Notes: generated from the letters alone by a model not told the origin. A stretch of DNA of 8,339 nt from Pseudomonadota bacterium (GCA_023425225.1 JAFADB010000319.1:1-8339), one strand, 5' to 3'; numbered from the stretch's first letter, positions 1 through 6,234 are shown. Made by a program: numbers and translations.

Positions 1-638
1 CGCTGAACAAGGTCGCCAAGCGCGACGTCAAGGTGCTGGTGGTCGGCAACCCGGCCAACACCAACGCCTACATCGCCATGAAGTCGGCCCCGGACCTGGA
101 TCCGAAGAACTTCACCGCGATGCTGCGCCTGGACCACAACCGCGCGCTGAGCCAGCTCTCGCACAAGCTCGGCAAGCCGGTCGGCGACATCCGCAAGCTG
201 GTGGTGTGGGGCAACCATAGCCCGACCATGTACCCGGACTACCGCTTCGCCACCGTCGACGGCGCCTCCATCGCCGAGGCGATCAACGACCAGGCGTGGA
301 ACGCCGACACCTTCATCCCGACCGTGGGCAAGCGCGGCGCGGCGATCATCGAGGCGCGCGGCCTGTCCTCGGCCGCCTCGGCCGCCAACGCCGCCATCGA
401 CCACATCCATGACTGGGTGCTGGGCAGCGGCGGCGAGTGGGTGACCATGGGCGTGCCATCCGACGGTTCCTACGGCATTCCGGAAGGGGTGATCTTCGGC
501 TTCCCGGTGACCACCGAGAACGGCAAGTACACCATCGTCAAGGACCTGCCGATCGACGACTTCAGCAAGAAGTACATTGACAAGACCCTGGCCGAGCTGG
601 AGGAAGAGCGTTCCGGCGTGGCCCACCTGCTGGGCTGA
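1..638 (+). CDS. mdh: Malate dehydrogenase, C-terminal part (5' end outside window)
   Basis: Malate dehydrogenase interconverts malate and oxaloacetate using NAD, a cytosolic TCA-cycle step. The reading frame is already open at base 3 (LNKVAKRDVKVL) and runs 211 codons to a TGA at 636-638. Members of this type are about 328 residues, so roughly the first third, including the N-terminal NAD-binding GxxGxxG loop, lies upstream of the window. Visible family signatures are VVGNPANTNA (from about position 39), LRLDHNRA with the catalytic-site Asp at 132-134 and substrate-binding Arg at 141-143, and WGNHSPTMYPD with the catalytic His at 216-218. The end, TLAELEEERSGVAHLLG, is typical of the proteobacterial 'type 2' (cytosolic-like) Mdh. 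The GTG at 33 is an internal valine codon, not a start. A strong terminator follows 29 bases after the stop, so the gene ends its transcript. Identity is near certain. Confidence 0.97.
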   Translation, partial: LNKVAKRDVKVLVVGNPANTNAYIAMKSAPDLDPKNFTAMLRLDHNRALSQLSHKLGKPVGDIRKLVVWGNHSPTMYPDYRFATVDGASIAEAINDQAWNADTFIPTVGKRGAAIIEARGLSSAASAANAAIDHIHDWVLGSGGEWVTMGVPSDGSYGIPEGVIFGFPVTTENGKYTIVKDLPIDDFSKKYIDKTLAELEEERSGVAHLLG

Positions 639-666
639 GCGGACGATCCTGCAGGGAGGAACAAGC

Positions 667-698
667 GGACGCCGGCCTTGCGCCGGCGTCCTGCTTTT
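667..698 (+). terminator. Rho-independent terminator after mdh
   Basis: A perfect 10-bp GC-rich stem, ggacgccggc (667-676) with gccggcgtcc (682-691), closes a 5-base loop (cttgc). It is followed by tgctttt (692-698). It begins 29 bases after the mdh stop codon and is in the right place and direction to end mdh transcription. Confidence 0.9.
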
Positions 699-820
699 CG
701 GGCATCGAACAACGCAAGCCTGCCGATCCAGTGCGGTGCACATTCCCTCCCCATGCCTGATTGGCGCCCACTGCCAGCTTTCGTATCGAAATCGACCCGT
801 CATCCGCGCGAAGGCGCATT

Positions 821-851
821 ACTGTCCGGAGAAACCCCGGGATCGGACAGT
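821..851. repeat. Inverted repeat, 8-bp arms with 15-base spacer
   Basis: The arms actgtccg (821-828) and cggacagt (844-851) are perfect reverse complements around a spacer containing ccccggg. It could form a hairpin, but no T-tract follows on either strand, so it is not an obvious terminator. It could be a small dispersed repeat or the two ends of a decayed insertion. No function can be assigned from the sequence. Confidence 0.6.
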
Positions 852-894
852 CGTCAGCTGAAGTGGCGTGGCTTGCGTTCGGAATAGTGAGCCC

Positions 895-1017
895 GTTGTC
901 CCCGCGCAGGCGGGGATCCAGTGCCTATGCCTTGAAGGGTGGAGCTAGCGCGAGATTGCGTAGCGGGGGTTGTTTCCACCGCGCAAGTCGCTGGGTCCCC
1001 GCCTGCGCGGGGACGAC
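895..1017. repeat. Paired extragenic palindromic repeat (REP/BIME-like)
   Basis: Two 28-base arms, 895-922 and 990-1017, are inverted copies that match at 25 of 28 positions. Each arm is itself a small palindrome, ccccgc-gcag-gcgggg at 900-915 on the left and its counterpart at 997-1012 on the right. They flank a 67-base centre. The layout of two inverted palindromic units with a linker is that of a bacterial interspersed mosaic element. Units reading GTCCCCGCGCAGGCGGGGA are common between genes in Xanthomonadaceae and other high-GC Proteobacteria. Such units are usually thought to be spread by RAYT (REP-associated tyrosine) transposases; none is encoded here. The inverted pair is seen directly, while membership of a dispersed family is inferred from recall. 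Confidence 0.8.
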
Positions 1018-1054
1018 GGCTTATAGAAACGCAATGCGCAAGGGCCGACCGTCG

Positions 1055-1130
1055 ATGCCGATCAGGTCGCGGCATGCCCTCGGACGGCAGCTTCGACCAA
1101 TGTCGAAAGGGCCGGCAGCAGCGTGCCGGC
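1055..1130 (+). other. Three consecutive short hairpins in the leader of the acyl-CoA synthetase gene
   Basis: Three perfect inverted repeats lie in series: atgccg/cggcat (1055-1060 with 1070-1075), ttcgac/gtcgaa (1092-1097 with 1102-1107, 4-base loop) and gccggca/tgccggc (1111-1117 with 1124-1130, 6-base loop). The last ends 31 bases before the ribosome binding site. They would sit in the 5' untranslated RNA if transcription starts upstream. No run of T follows any of them, and no known riboswitch class is recognisable. Short GC-rich hairpins arise readily by chance at this base composition. Confidence 0.35.
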
Positions 1131-1161
1131 TACCCTTGCGGTCGACCGATGCATTCGGACC

Positions 1162-1168
1162 GGGAGGG
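1162..1168 (+). promoter_or_regulatory. Ribosome binding site fixing the acyl-CoA synthetase start
   Basis: The sequence gggaggg lies 5 bases before the ATG at 1174. This favours that ATG over an in-frame upstream GTG at 1123, which would add 17 residues (MPATLAVDRCIRTGRVS) that do not resemble the family and that overlap a leader hairpin. Confidence 0.8.
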
Positions 1169-1173
1169 TTTCG

Positions 1174-2799
1174 ATGTCGCAACACGCCTACGCGCAGGGC
1201 CTGGAGTCCAACCAGGCCAACTACACGCCGTTGTCGCCGCTGAGTTTCCTGCGCAAGGCGGCGCTGGTGCACCCGCACCGCACCGCGGTGGTGCACGGCC
1301 ACCGGCGGCTGAGCTGGTCGCAGGTGTACGCGCGCTGCCGGCAACTGGCCTCGTCGCTGCAGCGCTGGGGCATCGGGCGCGGCGACACGGTGGCGGCGCT
1401 GTTGCCCAATACGCCGGCGATGTTCGAGCTGCACTACGGACCGGCGATGCTCGGCGCGGTGCTCAATACGCTCAACACCCGCCTGGACGCACCGACGCTG
1501 GCGTTCATGCTCGACCACGGCGAGGCCCGCGTGCTGTTCACCGACCGCGAGTTCGCGCCGGTGGTGGCGCAGGCGCTGGCATTGTGCAAGCGGCCGCCGC
1601 GGGTGGTGGACGTGGACGATGCCGAGGTGATCGAGGGTGCGTTCCTGGGCGAGATCGAGTACGAGATGTTCCTGGCCGGCGGCGATGCGGATTTCCCACT
1701 GCAACTGCCGGCCGATGAGTGGGACGCGATCTCGCTCAACTACACCTCCGGCACCACTGGCGATCCCAAGGGCGTGGTCTACCACCACCGCGGCGCCTAC
1801 CTCAACGCGGTGGCCAACATCATCGACTGGAGCATGCCGCAGCACCCGGTGTACCTGTGGACGCTGCCGATGTTCCACTGCAATGGCTGGTGCTTCCCGT
1901 GGACGCTGGCGGCGGTGGCCGGGGTCAACGTGTGCCTGCGCCGGTTCGATCCGCAGCGGGTGTTCGAGCTGATGCGCGAGCATGGCGTCACCCATTTCTG
2001 CGGCGCGCCGATCGTGCACAGCGCGCTGGTGGCCGCGCCGGCGCAATGGAAGCAGGGCATCGAAGGGGTGAAGGCGCAGGTGGCCGGCGCCGCGCCGCCT
2101 GCGGCGGTGATCGAGGGCATGGAGCGGATGGGCTTCGCCATCACCCACGTCTACGGGTTGACCGAGGTCTACGGTCCGGCCTCGCTGTGCCAGCCGCGGC
2201 CGGACTGGGCCGAACTGCCGGTGGCCGAGCGCGCCGAGCTCAACAGTCGCCAGGGCGTGGCCTGCCTGCTGCAGGAGGACATGCAGGTGCTCGACCCGCT
2301 GACGTTGCAGCCGGTGCCGTGGGATGGCGAGACGATCGGCGAGATCATGTTCCGCGGCAACATCACCATGAAGGGCTACCTGAAGAATCCCGCGGCGACC
2401 GCGCAGGCCTTCGAGGGCGGCTGGTTCCATACCGGCGACCTGGCGGTGGTGTACCCCGACGGCTACGTGAAGATCCGCGACCGCTCCAAGGACGTGATCA
2501 TCTCCGGCGGCGAGAACATCTCCTCCATCGAGGTCGAAGACGCGCTGTGCCGGCACCCGGCGGTGATGGCCGCCGCGGTGGTGGCTCGTCCGGACGAGAA
2601 GTGGGGCGAGACGCCTTGCGCCTTCGTGGAACTCAAGACGGACGCGGGCGAGCCGCCGGAGGGCCTGCAGGCCTATTGCCGCGAGCACCTGGCCGGCTTC
2701 AAGGTGCCGCGGTTCTTCGTCTACGGCGAGTTGCCGCGCACCGCCACCGGCAAGGTGCAGAAGTTCGTGCTGCGCGAGCGCGCGCGGGACCTGGAGTAG
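1174..2799 (+). CDS. AMP-forming acyl-CoA synthetase (DmdB/AAE-like)
   Basis: This 541-residue enzyme should activate a carboxylic acid to its CoA thioester through an acyl-adenylate, consuming ATP in the cytosol. The ANL-superfamily motifs are all present: the phosphate loop YTSGTTGDPKGV (190-201), YGLTE (327-331), WFHTGDL with ATP-ribose Asp422, the hinge segment KIRDRSKDVIISGGEN (433-448) and the C-terminal catalytic lysine in TATGK (Lys527). The segments YHHRGAYLNAV, YLWTLPMFHCNGWC and RGNITMKGY closely resemble plant acyl-activating enzymes of the AAE1/benzoate-CoA ligase group and bacterial DmdB (methylmercaptopropionate-CoA ligase). Enzymes of this clade act on short, medium, branched or aromatic acids, so the substrate is unresolved and no symbol is given. 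The start is set by a strong ribosome binding site. prpE follows after 95 bases in the same direction, which suggests shared expression. Family assignment is secure; substrate is not. Confidence 0.93.
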   Translation: MSQHAYAQGLESNQANYTPLSPLSFLRKAALVHPHRTAVVHGHRRLSWSQVYARCRQLASSLQRWGIGRGDTVAALLPNTPAMFELHYGPAMLGAVLNTLNTRLDAPTLAFMLDHGEARVLFTDREFAPVVAQALALCKRPPRVVDVDDAEVIEGAFLGEIEYEMFLAGGDADFPLQLPADEWDAISLNYTSGTTGDPKGVVYHHRGAYLNAVANIIDWSMPQHPVYLWTLPMFHCNGWCFPWTLAAVAGVNVCLRRFDPQRVFELMREHGVTHFCGAPIVHSALVAAPAQWKQGIEGVKAQVAGAAPPAAVIEGMERMGFAITHVYGLTEVYGPASLCQPRPDWAELPVAERAELNSRQGVACLLQEDMQVLDPLTLQPVPWDGETIGEIMFRGNITMKGYLKNPAATAQAFEGGWFHTGDLAVVYPDGYVKIRDRSKDVIISGGENISSIEVEDALCRHPAVMAAAVVARPDEKWGETPCAFVELKTDAGEPPEGLQAYCREHLAGFKVPRFFVYGELPRTATGKVQKFVLRERARDLE

Positions 2800-2881
2800 C
2801 CGCGCGGCGGCGACGGCGCTACGACCATCGTCGCAGGGTGCGGCCCCCGGGGCGCCCCTATGCTTGTGCCATGACGGTTCT

Positions 2882-2888
2882 GGGAGGG
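2882..2888 (+). promoter_or_regulatory. Ribosome binding site fixing the prpE start
   Basis: The sequence gggaggg ends 6 bases before the ATG at 2895. An in-frame ATG 24 bases upstream (2871) would place this site inside the coding sequence and has no purine-rich site of its own, so 2895 is preferred. The protein then begins MRYEDVYRRSIEQPEEFW, in register with other PrpE proteins. Confidence 0.85.
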
Positions 2889-2894
2889 ACTGCA

Positions 2895-4769
2895 ATGCGC
2901 TACGAAGACGTGTACCGCCGCTCGATCGAGCAGCCGGAGGAGTTCTGGGCGGAAGAGGCCAAGGCCATCTACTGGCACAAGCCGCCGCAGCAGATCCTCG
3001 ACTATTCCAATCCGCCGTTCCGCAAATGGTTCGTCGGCGGCGAAACCAACCTGTGCTACAACGCGGTGGACCGGCACCTGGCCGACCGTGCCGAGCAGCT
3101 CGCGCTGGTGGCGGTGTCCACCGAGACCGGCGTCACCCGCGAGATCAGCTACGCCGAGCTGTACCGCGAAGTGAATGCGTTCGCCGCGGTGCTCCAGCGG
3201 CTCGACGTCGGCCACGGCGACCGCGTGGTCATCTACATGCCCAACATGGCCGAGGCGGTGTTCGCGATGCTGGCCTGCGCGCGCATCGGCGCGATCCACT
3301 CGGTGGTGTTCGGCGGCTTTGCCGCGCACAACCTGGCGCTGCGCATCGACGACGCCCGGCCCAGGCTGCTGATCGCCGCCGACGCCGGTTGCCGCGGCGG
3401 CAAGGTGATCCCGTACAAGCCCATGGTCGACGCCGCCTGCGCCGAGGCCACGTCGCCGCCGCCGAAGGTGCTGATCGTCTCGCGCGGGCTCGATGCCGCG
3501 CAGCCGCGGGTGGAGGGGCGCGATGTCGACTACGCCACGCTGCGCGAACAGGTCGGCGACGCCGAAGTGCCGGTGCAATGGCTCGAATCCAACGAGCCCA
3601 GCTACCTGCTCTACACCTCCGGCACCACCGGCAAGCCCAAGGGCGTGCAGCGCGACGTCGGCGGCTACGCGGTGGCGATGGCGCAGTCGATGCGCACCGT
3701 GTTCGATTGCGCGCCGGGACAGGTGATGTTCTCCACCTCCGACGTCGGCTGGGCGGTGGGCCATTCCTACAACGTCTACGGACCGCTGATCGGCGGCTGC
3801 ACCGCGCTGCTGTACGAGGGCCTGCCGACCAATCCCGACCCGGGCATCTGGTGGGCGCTGTGCGAGAAGTACCACGTGCGCACGATGTTCTCCTCGCCCA
3901 CCGCGATCCGCGTGCTGAAGAAGCACGACGTCAAGTACATCCGCGACCACGACCTGTCGGACCTGAAATACCTGTTCCTGGCCGGCGAGCCGCTGGACGA
4001 GCCCACCGCGCTGTGGATCGCCGATGCGCTGGGCAAGCCCGTCATCGACAACTACTGGCAGACCGAGACCGGCTGGCCGGCACTGACGCTGCTGCCGGGG
4101 CTGGACATGAAGCCGGTGAAGTTCGGCTCGCCCGGCTTCCCCAACCTGGGCTACAAGATGAAGGTGATCGACGAGCGCAGCGGCGACACCGTGCGCGCGG
4201 GGCAGAAGGGCGTGCTGGTGATCGAGCCGCCGCTGCCGCCGGGCTGCATGGCCACGGTGTGGAACGACGATGCGCGCTTCATCAGCAGCTACTTCAGCCA
4301 CTTCAACGAGCTGCTGTACAGCTCGCTGGACTGGGCGATCCGCGACGAGGAGGGCTACACCTTCATCCTCGGCCGCACCGACGACGTCATCAACGTCGCC
4401 GGCCACCGCCTCGGCACGCGCGAGATCGAGGAGGCGGTCTCCAGCCACGGCAGCGTCGCCGAGGCGGCCGTGGTCGGCGTGCACGACGAGCTGAAGGGCC
4501 AGGTGCCGATGGTGTTCGCCACCCTGAAGCAGGCGCCGCAGGATCCGGAGGCGGCGATCGCGCAGATCGTGCAGCAGGTGGTGGACCAGTTGGGGGCGGT
4601 GGCGCGGCCGGCGAAGGTCTACATCGTCAACGCGCTGCCCAAGACCCGCTCGGGCAAGCTGCTGCGGCGCTCGCTGCAGGCGCTGGCCGAGCAGCGCGAC
4701 CCCGGCGACCTGTCCACGCTGGACGATCCCGGCGCCCTCGAGGAGATCCGCCGCGCCCTCGGGCGTTGA
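2895..4769 (+). CDS. prpE: Propionate--CoA ligase (propionyl-CoA synthetase)
   Basis: PrpE converts propionate, ATP and CoA to propionyl-CoA, AMP and pyrophosphate, feeding the methylcitrate cycle. The 624 residues compare with about 628 in Escherichia coli and align along the whole length. An acetyl-CoA-synthetase N-terminal domain (about 2-60: IEQPEEFWAEEA, LDYSNPPFRKWF, TNLCYNAVDRHL) precedes the AMP-binding domain. Motifs are CARIGAIHSVVFGGF, GGKVIPYKP, YTSGTTGKPKGVQRDVGGYAVA (from 240), WQTETGWP (388-395), GRTDDVINVAGHRLGTREIEE (from 493) and PKTRSGK with catalytic Lys588. In Salmonella PrpE the equivalent lysine (Lys592) is controlled by reversible acetylation. The RDVGGYAVA and IPYKP signatures favour propionyl- over acetyl-CoA synthetase. 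It lies 95 bases after another acyl-CoA ligase and 81 bases before a small unknown gene, all on the same strand. The methylcitrate genes prpB, prpC and prpD are absent from the window. Confidence 0.95.
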   Translation: MRYEDVYRRSIEQPEEFWAEEAKAIYWHKPPQQILDYSNPPFRKWFVGGETNLCYNAVDRHLADRAEQLALVAVSTETGVTREISYAELYREVNAFAAVLQRLDVGHGDRVVIYMPNMAEAVFAMLACARIGAIHSVVFGGFAAHNLALRIDDARPRLLIAADAGCRGGKVIPYKPMVDAACAEATSPPPKVLIVSRGLDAAQPRVEGRDVDYATLREQVGDAEVPVQWLESNEPSYLLYTSGTTGKPKGVQRDVGGYAVAMAQSMRTVFDCAPGQVMFSTSDVGWAVGHSYNVYGPLIGGCTALLYEGLPTNPDPGIWWALCEKYHVRTMFSSPTAIRVLKKHDVKYIRDHDLSDLKYLFLAGEPLDEPTALWIADALGKPVIDNYWQTETGWPALTLLPGLDMKPVKFGSPGFPNLGYKMKVIDERSGDTVRAGQKGVLVIEPPLPPGCMATVWNDDARFISSYFSHFNELLYSSLDWAIRDEEGYTFILGRTDDVINVAGHRLGTREIEEAVSSHGSVAEAAVVGVHDELKGQVPMVFATLKQAPQDPEAAIAQIVQQVVDQLGAVARPAKVYIVNALPKTRSGKLLRRSLQALAEQRDPGDLSTLDDPGALEEIRRALGR

Positions 4770-4835
4770 GTCCGGAATCCATCGCACCGACGCGCCGGCG
4801 GAGGAGGCCGTGCGCGCCGGGAGGGTGTCTCACAC

Positions 4836-4842
4836 GGGGGAG
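4836..4842 (+). promoter_or_regulatory. Ribosome binding site that chooses between two start codons
   Basis: The sequence gggggag lies 2 bases before the ATG at 4845 but 8 bases before the ATG at 4851. The second spacing is normal for a Shine-Dalgarno site and the first is too tight. The start at 4851 is therefore preferred, although the two products differ only by the residues MG. Confidence 0.6.
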
Positions 4843-4850
4843 TCATGGGG

Positions 4851-5345
4851 ATGGCATACGTCAAGACCGCGGCGGGGCGCCGCGAGATCGAGGATCGCGC
4901 GCTGCGCCTGCCGGCGGTGCTGCGGTCGATATTGCTGGTGATCGATGGCCAGCGCGGCGACGCCGAGCTGGAGGCGCTGGTGACCGGCCTGCGCGGGCCG
5001 GCCGATGCGCTGGCGCAACTGGTCGAGCGTGGCCTGATCGAGCGTGAAGCGGGGGCGGACGCCGAACCCGGCACATCGCCCGCGGCGACCGCCGGGGTGG
5101 CGCTGTCGACCGACGCCGAGCGCTATCTGCGCCTGTACGAGTGGATGAGCGAGACCGTGCGCCTGCGGCTGGGCCTGAAAGGCTATTTCATGCAGCTCAA
5201 GATCGAGCGCTGCGGCGATGCCGAGGCGTTGCGCGGGCTATGGCCGGAGATGGCGGCCGCACTCGGCAAGAGCCACGGCCCTTCGCTGGCGGAGCGCTGG
5301 CTGCAGGAATCCGAGCAGCTGATGGCGATACCGACGGACGCCTGA
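4851..5345 (+). CDS. Uncharacterised 164-residue protein, possible winged-helix N-terminus
   Basis: I do not recognise a named family. The protein reads as two parts. Residues 1-66 (MAYVKTAAGRREIEDRALRLP...LIERE) look like a compact alpha-helical domain with the pattern 'AGRREIEDRALRLP..LRSILLVIDGQR....LEALV..L......LAQLVERGLIE'. I recall such patterns from small winged-helix-like segments in uncharacterised proteobacterial proteins. Residues 67-86 are an Ala/Gly/Pro/Thr-rich linker. Residues 87-164 form a second helical, charged segment (ERYLRLYEWMSETVRLRLGLKGYFMQLKIERC, then WPEMAAALGKSHGPSLAERWLQESEQLM). There is no signal peptide or membrane segment, so it should be cytosolic. It starts 81 bases after prpE on the same strand and may be co-transcribed, which allows but does not show a regulatory role. 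An alternative start is at 4845. Coding status is well supported by the ribosome binding site and protein-like composition. Confidence 0.8.
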   Translation: MAYVKTAAGRREIEDRALRLPAVLRSILLVIDGQRGDAELEALVTGLRGPADALAQLVERGLIEREAGADAEPGTSPAATAGVALSTDAERYLRLYEWMSETVRLRLGLKGYFMQLKIERCGDAEALRGLWPEMAAALGKSHGPSLAERWLQESEQLMAIPTDA

Positions 5346-5372
5346 GGGGCGGGCCGGAAGATCCCTGCGGAA

Positions 5373-5400
5373 CCGGCAGGCATATATATATGCCTGCCGG
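5373..5400. repeat. Perfect 28-bp palindrome between convergent genes
   Basis: The arms ccggcaggcatata (5373-5386) and tatatgcctgccgg (5387-5400) are exact reverse complements with no spacer. It starts 27 bases after the stop of the unknown gene (+) and ends 44 bases before the stop of the hydrolase gene (-). As RNA it gives a strong 12-bp stem with a 4-base loop on either strand, so a bidirectional transcription terminator is the simplest reading. Neither side has a T-tract. The AT-rich core in GC-rich DNA also allows cruciform formation or binding of a dimeric protein. Confidence 0.85.
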
Positions 5401-5444
5401 GCATGTCCGCGGGCCGGGTGCGGCCAGCGGAACGGATCAGGACA

Positions 5445-5903
5445 TCAGGACGCGCGCGGGCGCAGCTTCTGCACGCGGTAGAAGGTGTGGTCGCCGATGG
5501 TGGCCACCTGGTAGGCGTTGCGCCAGGAGGGGCTGGCGATGGCGTGTGCGGCGAAATGGCTGGCGCCGGGCACGATCTCCTTGCGCTGTCCGACCGGCAG
5601 CGCCCAGTTGCGCTCGGCGGCGAAGGCCACGTTGACCGCCTCGGCCCAGGCATCGGCATTCTTGAGCCGGGTGCCGGGGGCGACCAGCGTCGGGGCGAAC
5701 TGCTTGCGGGCCGTGACGACCTGGCACATCGAGTCGCCCCACAGGCCGCTGTCGAGGCGGCGCAGGGCGACCTCGGCCACCGCCTGCTGACCCTGCAGGG
5801 TCTGGTCGCGGGCTTCGAGGTAGACGGTCGTGCTCAGGCACAACGAATCGGCGGCAGGTTGCGGCAACAGTTGCGACAACCAGAGAATCCAGGCCAGTTT
5901 CAT
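5445..5903 (-). CDS. SleB-type cell-wall hydrolase, small exported form
   Basis: This 152-residue protein matches the SleB-like hydrolase family (Hydrolase_2), which contains the spore-cortex lytic enzyme SleB and many relatives in non-sporulating Proteobacteria. These cleave peptidoglycan glycan strands. Family landmarks are CLSTTVYLEARDQTLQGQQAVAEVALRR with the predicted catalytic Glu30, the shortened RKQFAP segment (67-72) where relatives have a QFSW-like motif, GASHFAAHAIASPSW (113-127) and IGDHTFYRV (136-144). Residues 1-18 (MKLAWILWLSQLLPQPAA) look like a short signal peptide ending near an alanine pair, so the protein is probably periplasmic. Cys22 and Cys60 could form a disulfide. The length equals little more than the catalytic domain, with no peptidoglycan-binding domain. 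The ATG at 5901-5903 is preceded on the minus strand by aaggag with a 4-base gap. It lies downstream of fadH on the same strand across a 331-base gap, so a separate promoter is likely. Confidence 0.85.
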   Translation of the reverse strand: MKLAWILWLSQLLPQPAADSLCLSTTVYLEARDQTLQGQQAVAEVALRRLDSGLWGDSMCQVVTARKQFAPTLVAPGTRLKNADAWAEAVNVAFAAERNWALPVGQRKEIVPGASHFAAHAIASPSWRNAYQVATIGDHTFYRVQKLRPRAS

Positions 5904-6234
5904 GGAACTCCTTGCTCCGTATGGGCCGAACCCAGGCTCGCTTCCTCCAGGAACGGGGGAAGTGGGCGTGGGGTGACAGCTTGGCGTTATGGGGAGGCGA
6001 CCGCTCTGGCTGGTCGCCCGTTTCCGGCAAGACGATCGATCGGTCGATCCGGGGCCGGAAGTGCCCGCCGGAATCGCGGCGGGTCGGAAAGTGCGCGCAA
6101 GGTAGGCGGCGGTTACCCAATCGCAACTGAATGAATGTTCTTGACATTCAGCTTCGTGCAGCGGCCGAAATCGGCCGGCGCACGCCCTCCGCGAGCGCCT
6201 AGTGGGTGCGGAGGGGCCGCTTGTGCGGGAGTGG
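5904..6234. other. Non-coding gap between fadH and the hydrolase gene, rich in short inverted repeats
   Basis: No credible gene is present. The gap holds the hydrolase ribosome binding site (minus strand, 5908-5913) and six successive perfect inverted repeats. These are ggcgacc/ggtcgcc (5996-6002, 6012-6018); a nested pair, ttccggc/gccggaa (6022-6028, 6054-6060) enclosing gatcga/tcgatc (6034-6039, 6044-6049); cccgccg/cggcggg (6064-6070, 6077-6083); ctgaatg/cattcag (6127-6133, 6145-6151); cggccg/cggccg (6162-6167, 6172-6177); and ccctccgc/gcggaggg (6185-6192, 6208-6215). The last begins 20 bases past the fadH stop and may help end that transcript, although no T-tract follows. I could not identify a clear promoter for the hydrolase gene. 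Confidence 0.6.
6185..6215 (-). terminator. Possible fadH 3' hairpin
   Basis: An 8-bp perfect stem, ccctccgc with gcggaggg, around a 15-base loop starts 20 bases beyond the fadH stop codon on the minus strand. A second short stem (6162-6177, 4-base loop) follows. There is no T-run downstream, so this may be a transcript-end stabilising hairpin or a Rho-assisted terminator and not a classical intrinsic one. Confidence 0.35.

Larger units (their letters stand above)
639..1173. other. Non-coding region between mdh and the acyl-CoA synthetase gene
   Basis: No credible gene lies in these 535 bases. The region holds the mdh terminator (667-698), an 8-bp inverted repeat (821-851), a large paired palindromic repeat (895-1017), three short hairpins (1055-1130) and the ribosome binding site at 1162-1168. 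Open frames that cross it translate the repeat into strings such as SPRRRGSS and RWVPACAGTT, which are known by-products of this kind of palindrome and not proteins. I see no convincing -35/-10 pair, although the promoter of the downstream gene must lie here if the mdh terminator is efficient. Confidence 0.75.

Noticed and set aside
761..1243. Possible 160-residue protein across the mdh-ligase gap
   Set aside because: It translates the palindromic repeat (SPRRRGSS...RWVPACAGTT) and runs into the ligase gene in another frame. No ribosome binding site or family match is visible.
2796..2834. Weak inverted repeats (gtagc/gctac and gcgacg/cgtcgc) between the acyl-CoA synthetase gene and prpE
   Set aside because: The arms are only 5-6 bp, the stems overlap each other, and no T-tract follows. 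This is not enough to call a terminator or to split the possible operon.
1719..2894. Upstream extension of the prpE frame through the acyl-CoA synthetase gene
   Set aside because: The extension has Arg/Gly/Ala-rich non-protein-like composition, and the ribosome binding site at 2882-2888 plus PrpE alignment put the start at 2895. It is not a fusion protein.
1021..2895. Long open frame on the minus strand, antisense to the acyl-CoA synthetase gene
   Set aside because: Its translation is rich in Arg, His, Ala and Gln with no recognisable domain, as expected opposite a high-GC gene with strong third-position bias. The plus-strand frame carries every ANL motif.
2721..4787. Long open frame on the minus strand, antisense to prpE
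   Set aside because: It has low-complexity Arg/His/Val/Leu-rich composition, no family motifs and no start signal. It is a shadow of prpE.
6141..6146. TTGACA, a perfect -35 hexamer on the plus strand
   Set aside because: There is no -10-like hexamer 16-18 bases downstream (the sequence is GC-rich), and no plus-strand gene follows, since fadH lies on the minus strand.
5437..6147. Alternative minus-strand frame overlapping the hydrolase gene and its upstream gap
   Set aside because: It lacks any family signature. The SleB-like motifs and a well-spaced ribosome binding site belong to the 5903-5445 frame.
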